A stretch of DNA of 64,000 nt from Ligustrum vulgare (taxonomy: Eukaryota; Streptophyta; Magnoliopsida; Lamiales; Oleaceae), in assembly GCA_963555705.1 (NCBI GenBank), contig OY743188.1:27611383-27675382 (forward strand), written 5' to 3'. Shown piece by piece: positions 59,325 through 64,000 of the stretch; positions within the stretch are counted from its first letter, which is position 1, and each line of letters opens with the position of its first letter. Made by a program: the position numbers and the translations under genes. Under the pieces are notes generated by a model, which was not told the origin of the DNA, made no database searches, and saw only the letters and a program-made list of their open reading frames with translations.

Positions 59325-59484
59325 CTGAGCAGATTTATTGAGTTGGAGAAGTGTACAAAATCTTGGCATGTGGACTGATATTGAATTGCTATTAAGAGGC
59401 TGACTAAGTTGTAGAGCTTCTCCAAGTATCTTTATGTATTTCCCAATCTCTTTTTGCTGGTAGATTGGCAGCAATTGATATTTC
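59325..59484 (-). pseudogene. Captured exon of a plant-specific TFIIB-related protein (pBrp-like)
   Basis: On the minus strand a 160-bp segment is bounded by TACCAG| and |GTACTT splice signals. It reads EISIAAN in one frame, then, after a one-base insertion, QKEIGKYIKILGEALQLSQP through HMPRFCTLLQLNKSAQ in the next. 53 codons plus one base equals exactly 160. From memory this stretch matches the cyclin-fold region of the plant-specific TFIIB-related protein pBrp (Arabidopsis PBRP1), a general-transcription-factor relative. It is antisense to the transposase genes and lies between TnpD and TnpA. The neighbouring pBrp exons were not found. With the frameshift it cannot make the domain. Alternative: another TFIIB/BRF family member. 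Confidence 0.65.
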
Positions 59485-60110
59485 CTGGTACACAATAGAA
59501 ATGACAAGTTTGAGATTCTAAACAGTAGAAAGTTTTAAGAAGTCTTAATAACTGTAGTCGCACATCCTATTGACATTTTAGCTGATAATAGTTAACACAA
59601 AGAGTAAAAACTTGTAGTAACAAAATTTATTAATGGCGTAGAGATGATGGAGATGAAGCCTAGACGGTACAACAGAAGGTTAAAATATTAGTCTATGATT
59701 TCAGAATTTCTCTCCTGGATTGAGAAAGCAGCAGAATAACACACATAGAACAAGACAGATGAAATGACCCGCTTTCCCTCTCTCAGAAGAGGAAACTGAA
59801 CTTTTTTTGTTAATTCTAATGTATTTGATATTGTGAACTACCACAAAGAATTGATTTATATTCACTCGACTTCTTTTCAGATGCAAAATTTTAGTGCTTT
59901 GTCTTCTATTTCTGCATGTTGGGGGTTCTCCTGGGCCTTTGTGATAAAAATTGTCAATAGGGGAAGACACATATATGGTTTGGAAAAATCTGTTGACGTC
60001 ACTTTGAAGATTTTAGAAGATTTAATTTAATGGGTTAGTTCATTGTTTTTATTTCTGTCTCTTGTTTATTATTGTCTCTCATATATTATTTTTTGTTGTT
60101 GTTGTTAGTA
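59485..60110. other. Acquired or intron-like DNA between the captured exon and TnpA
   Basis: AT-rich without coding frames of note. It probably comprises intron flank of the captured exon plus TnpD/TnpA intergenic sequence; the boundary is not visible. Confidence 0.35.
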
Positions 60111-60114
60111 CGTA

Positions 60115-61660
60115 ATGACTGAAGTTGCTCGCTCTCATGGTGGTGACTGCTCAGGCGATCCTCCTCGACCGCCACATCGTAGATTGCCAAGATCATGATA
60201 GTCAGGTAATTTTTTATTTATTTTTATTTATAACCAAGAGCTTTTTTTTTATTTTTATCATTGTTGATTATTCTTTACTATCTCGATATTTTTTCAATCT
60301 GCAGCGCCACCACCGAAGAAGCGTGGTATCTCGAGAAATTTGAATTTAGAGAAGCAGTGGCTGAATAGCGGGAAAAAACCACTTCCCATTGATTTTGATT
60401 TGAAGTACGAGACCTTACAGCCGATTGGGAATAATGCGGGAATGTTCACACGATTGGTTGGGAATACAGTTAGAAAGAACTGTCTTCCTTGCTATTCTAG
60501 TTGGGCCGATGTCCCCGAGGAGCTACGGGGATGGGTACTAACTACAATTCAAGTAAGTCATTATTAACATAATTGATTAATATATATTTTCTATCACTCG
60601 ATATCGTTTTAATTAATTTTTTTCTTGACAGACATATTTTGATATTTCTGGTAGTTGGTCACATAAGGAGTACGAGGACATCCTAAGCGGTCTCGATCGT
60701 TTGACAGCTGATCGCTATTGAGCATATAAAGCAACGGCGAATGATTACTTTAAGGAAAATGGACCGAGTCGTCCGTATGGGGAGATTTCAGTTGAGGATT
60801 GGCAGAGATGTGTGGAGTTGTTCACAAGCCCTAATTACTTAGTAAGTGATTTTTTTTTTTTTTTGGTTCAATATGTCAATTTAACATTTATGATAACAAT
60901 TAGGTAATCTACCTACTTGTGATCACAGGCTCGATCACAAAAAAATAAAGTCAATCGCAAGAAGGCTAGGTACATATCCCGCCAAGGTTCGAGTAGTTGT
61001 TCAGCAACACGACACTCCGAGGTATGGTTAAATAATACCATTTTTACGCACCCACACATACTCTTACATTTTCGTTCAATTTTAAATTGAAATTGTTGTA
61101 GAGAAATCCTGAGACCGGGGATTAGTTGGGTTTTGTGGATGCGTTCGAGCGACTACATAAACGAGGAGACGGGGAATGGGTGAACGAGAATGCGGCAAAA
61201 GATTATGTAAGTAAAATATATACTGTAAAACTAATATTTTTGGTTTCGTCAATTTTACATTTTATTAATTATTCACTTTCGACTACAGGACCAACTCGTT
61301 TTGGCGAAAGAGACTCAGCTGACCCAAGCTGTCACCATGGGCACACAAGTGGATGAGCATCTCATCGTGAAGGAGGCCCTTGGAGAGCGACGTGGATTCA
61401 TGCGTGGAGTTGGTCGAATCCCGAAGGGAAGATCTCCATCTACTAAGAGCAGTGCTGCATCATCGCATATTCCAACAGGAAACATCCAATCCCCTGAAAA
61501 TATAAACTCAGAAGACATGCTGGAATTATATAAGACTGAAATGCAATCTCAAATGGAAATAATGATGAGGGTTATTAGGCGCCTTGCGGCGAAACAGGGT
61601 ATGTCACCAGACGATGTAATTAATGATGATGACGATGTCGGGATATCAGATGGGCAGTAA
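60115..61660 (+). pseudogene. TnpA-like protein (plant transposase Ptta/En-Spm family), 6 exons
   Basis: Exons with GT/AG edges run: 60115 to about 60205, 60305-60552, 60632-60841, 60929-61021, 61102-61206 and 61289-61660. Typical pieces are LEKQWLNSGKKPLPIDFD, RSQKNKVNRKKARY (the basic KNK.NR signature), FVDAFERLHKRGDGEWVNE and VDEHLIVKEALGERRGF. The C-terminal exon ends in an Asp-rich tail (DDVINDDDDVG). TnpA binds subterminal repeats and helps pair transposon ends. A TGA at 60719-60721 and an in-frame TAG in exon 5 (near 61123-61125) interrupt it; reading frame is otherwise kept across the splice sites. Confidence 0.82.
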
Positions 61661-61773
61661 TATGTTATTCTTAAAAATGAATTGTAATCTCATGAAAATG
61701 CTTATAAAATTTGCATTTTTAGTAAATTAATTTTGTATTTTGCATATTTGTTTTTTTTTAAAAAAAAAAAAAA

Positions 61774-62065
61774 CTGTAAGGGCGACATTATCACCCCTAT
61801 AGGTGTCGTTCCTATAGATCATAAATGTATAGGGGGGACATTTTTCGTCCCTATAGCATTTCGTAATGATTTAGCTTCGAGCTCCATAGGGGCGACACAT
61901 GTCCCTCCTAAAGACCTTGTAGTCTGTAGGGGCGACATGTGTCGCCCCAATAGATCTAGTGCAACGAATCTGTAGGAACGACATATAGGGACGACATAAT
62001 CGCCCCTATTGAATTATAGGGGGCGACAAGGTGATCTATAGGGGCGACATATGTCGCCCCTATTA
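61774..62065. repeat. Right subterminal repeats of the CACTA
   Basis: About seven copies of the palindromic GGGGCGACATATGTCGCCCC-type motif, several degenerate, mirror the left end. Confidence 0.9.
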
Positions 62066-62083
62066 CCGTGTTTTCTTGTAGTG

Positions 62084-64000
62084 CATGCAAAAGAAAGATA
62101 AAAAACAGAAGAATGTATAAATATTGCATGAAAACTGAAACAAATCAACACAACACACCCAAACTATGACTTAGAAAAAAAAATTGAAATTTTTGAAAAG
62201 TGGTTGACCACTGACATTCAGCCCTTGACGTCACCTTGAAAAGTGAAAATTTACTGAGACATGTCCCGAGCATATGAAAGTGCATAACTTTGTTTACAAA
62301 ATATCAAAAATTTGGCACATTTGGGTCGTGAAAAGAAGCGATGAAGCAGGTGCAGTGAAGCTGAAAATTGGGGATGTGGTGCAATGATACCTGTAATGGC
62401 CTTGCAATGAGGTGTTATATAGTGCAATGATGTTTAAGTTGAATTCTATGCCTTAAATCAGTGTAAACAATGAATGGATGATACACAAATGATGTATAAC
62501 ATGTGGTGATGGTGATCATCCAGAAAGAATTGCAAAAACTCAACAAAACACTCATTGAAACATTTTCTCGAACACCTTGTGTGCATATGAAGAAATCAAG
62601 TGAAATAATAGATTTGGAGACTTAAATTAACCCAATTTTTTTTCCCTAATAAACACAATTCAATACTCCAATCAAATATCCTAAACCCATCTCCATTTAT
62701 CCACAATTCAAAAATCACATAAAAATATGAAGAATATCAAATTATGCATGATCTAGTAAAGTTGTCAAGAAATCCATACCTTTGAATGCTTTTGATGCAA
62801 AACATGGCATGAAATGGAGTTAAAATAATGTGCAAATAGTAGGGAATGATTTTGGACTCAATGTCGGGGTGATTTTAGGGAAGAAAATAGGGTTAGAAAT
62901 GATTAAAATGAAATATGTCGCCTTATAAAACAAACTGCCGAATTGCTAGATTTTCAACAATGCGACCGCATGGTTGTAGCACCATGCGATCTCATGCTGC
63001 AACTAAACAGAGACATGTGATTTTTCATTTTTTGAGTTTTGGACCCCTAAATGCCTTCTAATGCATGCAACCAACTTCTAAACTATATGTGCATGTCCTA
63101 AGCTAGATGATCAAGTTGAAAATTGTGATGAAAGGTAACAAAACAACAAGAATTGCGAGTAAAACCTAAAATGCTAAAACATGCAAAAATAGGTGCAATG
63201 AAGTTTTCAATGCAACTAACATGTCAAAATGTGAATTCTAAGCATGCTAGTGATCCTAAAATGCAATGTCAAGGAAAAAATAATTAAAAATGCAATGAAA
63301 CCTTAAAAGTGCTAGAACATGCAAAATGGAATACTAGAATAACTTAAAGCACATAATAAGTCAATGCATGCAATCTAATCATACTAACACTCCTAAAATG
63401 CAATGTCAAGAAAGAAAAAAATTATAAAGCAAATAAATAATTCAAAAGCAATAAATAGAGAAACTAAGGAAAAAGTGTTTGAAAAGTTGGGTTGCCTCCC
63501 AACAAGTACTTTATTTAAAGTCTAGAGCTAGAATCTTTGACAATTGATTCACGGGAATCTAAAGAGTGCTTTGGATGCTTTGCCCATTTTCTTTCTTTTG
63601 ACTTTGTTCCACTCCTCATTTGATCTTCAAGACTCGGAACTTACCCTCTCCATATTTTAGAACATGTCCATCTCCTCCAATTCAAATTCAACTACGAAGA
63701 TTTCTACCTCCTCATCGGGTTTAATCACAAAATCAATTTCTTGGCAATCAATAAAGTCAAAAAAATGAAGACTGATTTTTTCTTCAATAATGGCCACATC
63801 TTTGTTTGGTTCAATTTTGATTAATATTTCATTTTCTTCAATTATTTTTTCAATAGTCGATTCATCCTTGGGTTGAATGGTCGGTACTTCATGAAACTCC
63901 AATGGCAATGGAAAGTCTTTCTTATGAACTTTCTCGAGTGGATTATATCCCCACCTTTTAAATTCACTCCAATATATGGACTCTCCTAGCACCATATCAC
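62084..64000 (-). other. Athila copy 2, internal region continued
   Basis: 62840-63560 parallels 29876-30389, including the 'gggttgcctcccaacaagtactt' marker at 63489-63511. The minus-strand frame 63995-63657 (112 aa, open at the window edge) is acidic (many Glu/Asp/Ile) and unlike any domain I recognise. By position it corresponds to the region between protease and the 3' non-coding part. The rest is A-rich and non-coding. Confidence 0.5.

Larger units (their letters stand above)
54570..62083 (+). mobile_element. CACTA (En/Spm) transposon, full-length, with captured host exon
   Basis: The 7514-bp element has CACTACAAGAAA termini at both ends and a perfect 3-bp TSD, CAT (54567-54569 and 62084-62086). 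Subterminal palindromic repeats occupy both ends. Plus-strand gene order is TnpD (tnp2 transposase, 55725-58040), acquired DNA with a minus-strand host exon (58041-60110), then TnpA (60115-61660). Both transposase genes carry stops and TnpD also frameshifts, so the element is probably non-autonomous now. It inserted in the 3' region of Athila copy 2. Confidence 0.93.

Overview
The window is repeat-dominated nuclear DNA from a flowering plant, most likely a eudicot. The evidence is AT-rich sequence with spliced genes, Ty3/gypsy elements of several plant lineages primed by initiator tRNA-Met, CACTA, hAT and Mutator-type DNA transposons, a 5S-rRNA-like TRIM element, and an endogenous plant pararetrovirus fragment. 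The species cannot be named from this sequence. Only one intact host gene is visible: a two-exon GH18 chitinase/narbonin-like gene at 18522-19505 (+), with a signal peptide and a complete DxDxE catalytic motif. Almost everything else is transposable elements, many nested, and most boundaries are supported by target-site duplications (TSDs).

Layout. 1-8400: the 3' part and LTR of a plus-strand Ty3 element, split by a Mutator-like MITE (3371-4433), then a truncated Athila-type LTR and a Cassandra-like TRIM whose 5' LTR is palindromic (7494-8385). 8530-10305: a decayed caulimovirid movement-protein region. 10306-12801: a Tekay-type LTR. 13380-17849: a CACTA element reduced to TnpA, with a second CACTA (13623-16094) inserted in a TnpA exon. 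18460-19600: the GH18 gene. 19872-20764: a solo LTR. 21664-22378: a hAT transposase pseudogene. 22379-29341: a full-length but dead Ty3 element on the minus strand (TSD AATGG).

29344-51716: an Athila-type element (minus) that served as target for several later insertions: a solo Tekay-type LTR (30851-43981, TSD AAGAT), itself split by a young Tekay-like element with apparently identical 2979-bp LTRs (32275-42666, TSD GAGAC); a solo LTR (44595-45536, TSD AGAAG); and a gag/protease-only element (46241-50409). 51719-64000: a second Athila-type element (minus), split by a 7.5-kb CACTA transposon (54570-62083, TSD CAT). That CACTA carries TnpD and TnpA genes broken by stops and frameshifts and, between them, a 160-bp exon that looks captured from a host plant-specific TFIIB-related (pBrp) gene.

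The most notable observations are the captured exon inside the CACTA, the young Tekay element whose LTRs are identical but whose interior is dead and mosaic, a Ty3 element whose 5' LTR has lost its TATA box, a family of LTRs carrying arrays of a 12-bp palindrome, and the palindromic Cassandra LTR. No computation was run. Similarities to named families are judged by eye and from memory.
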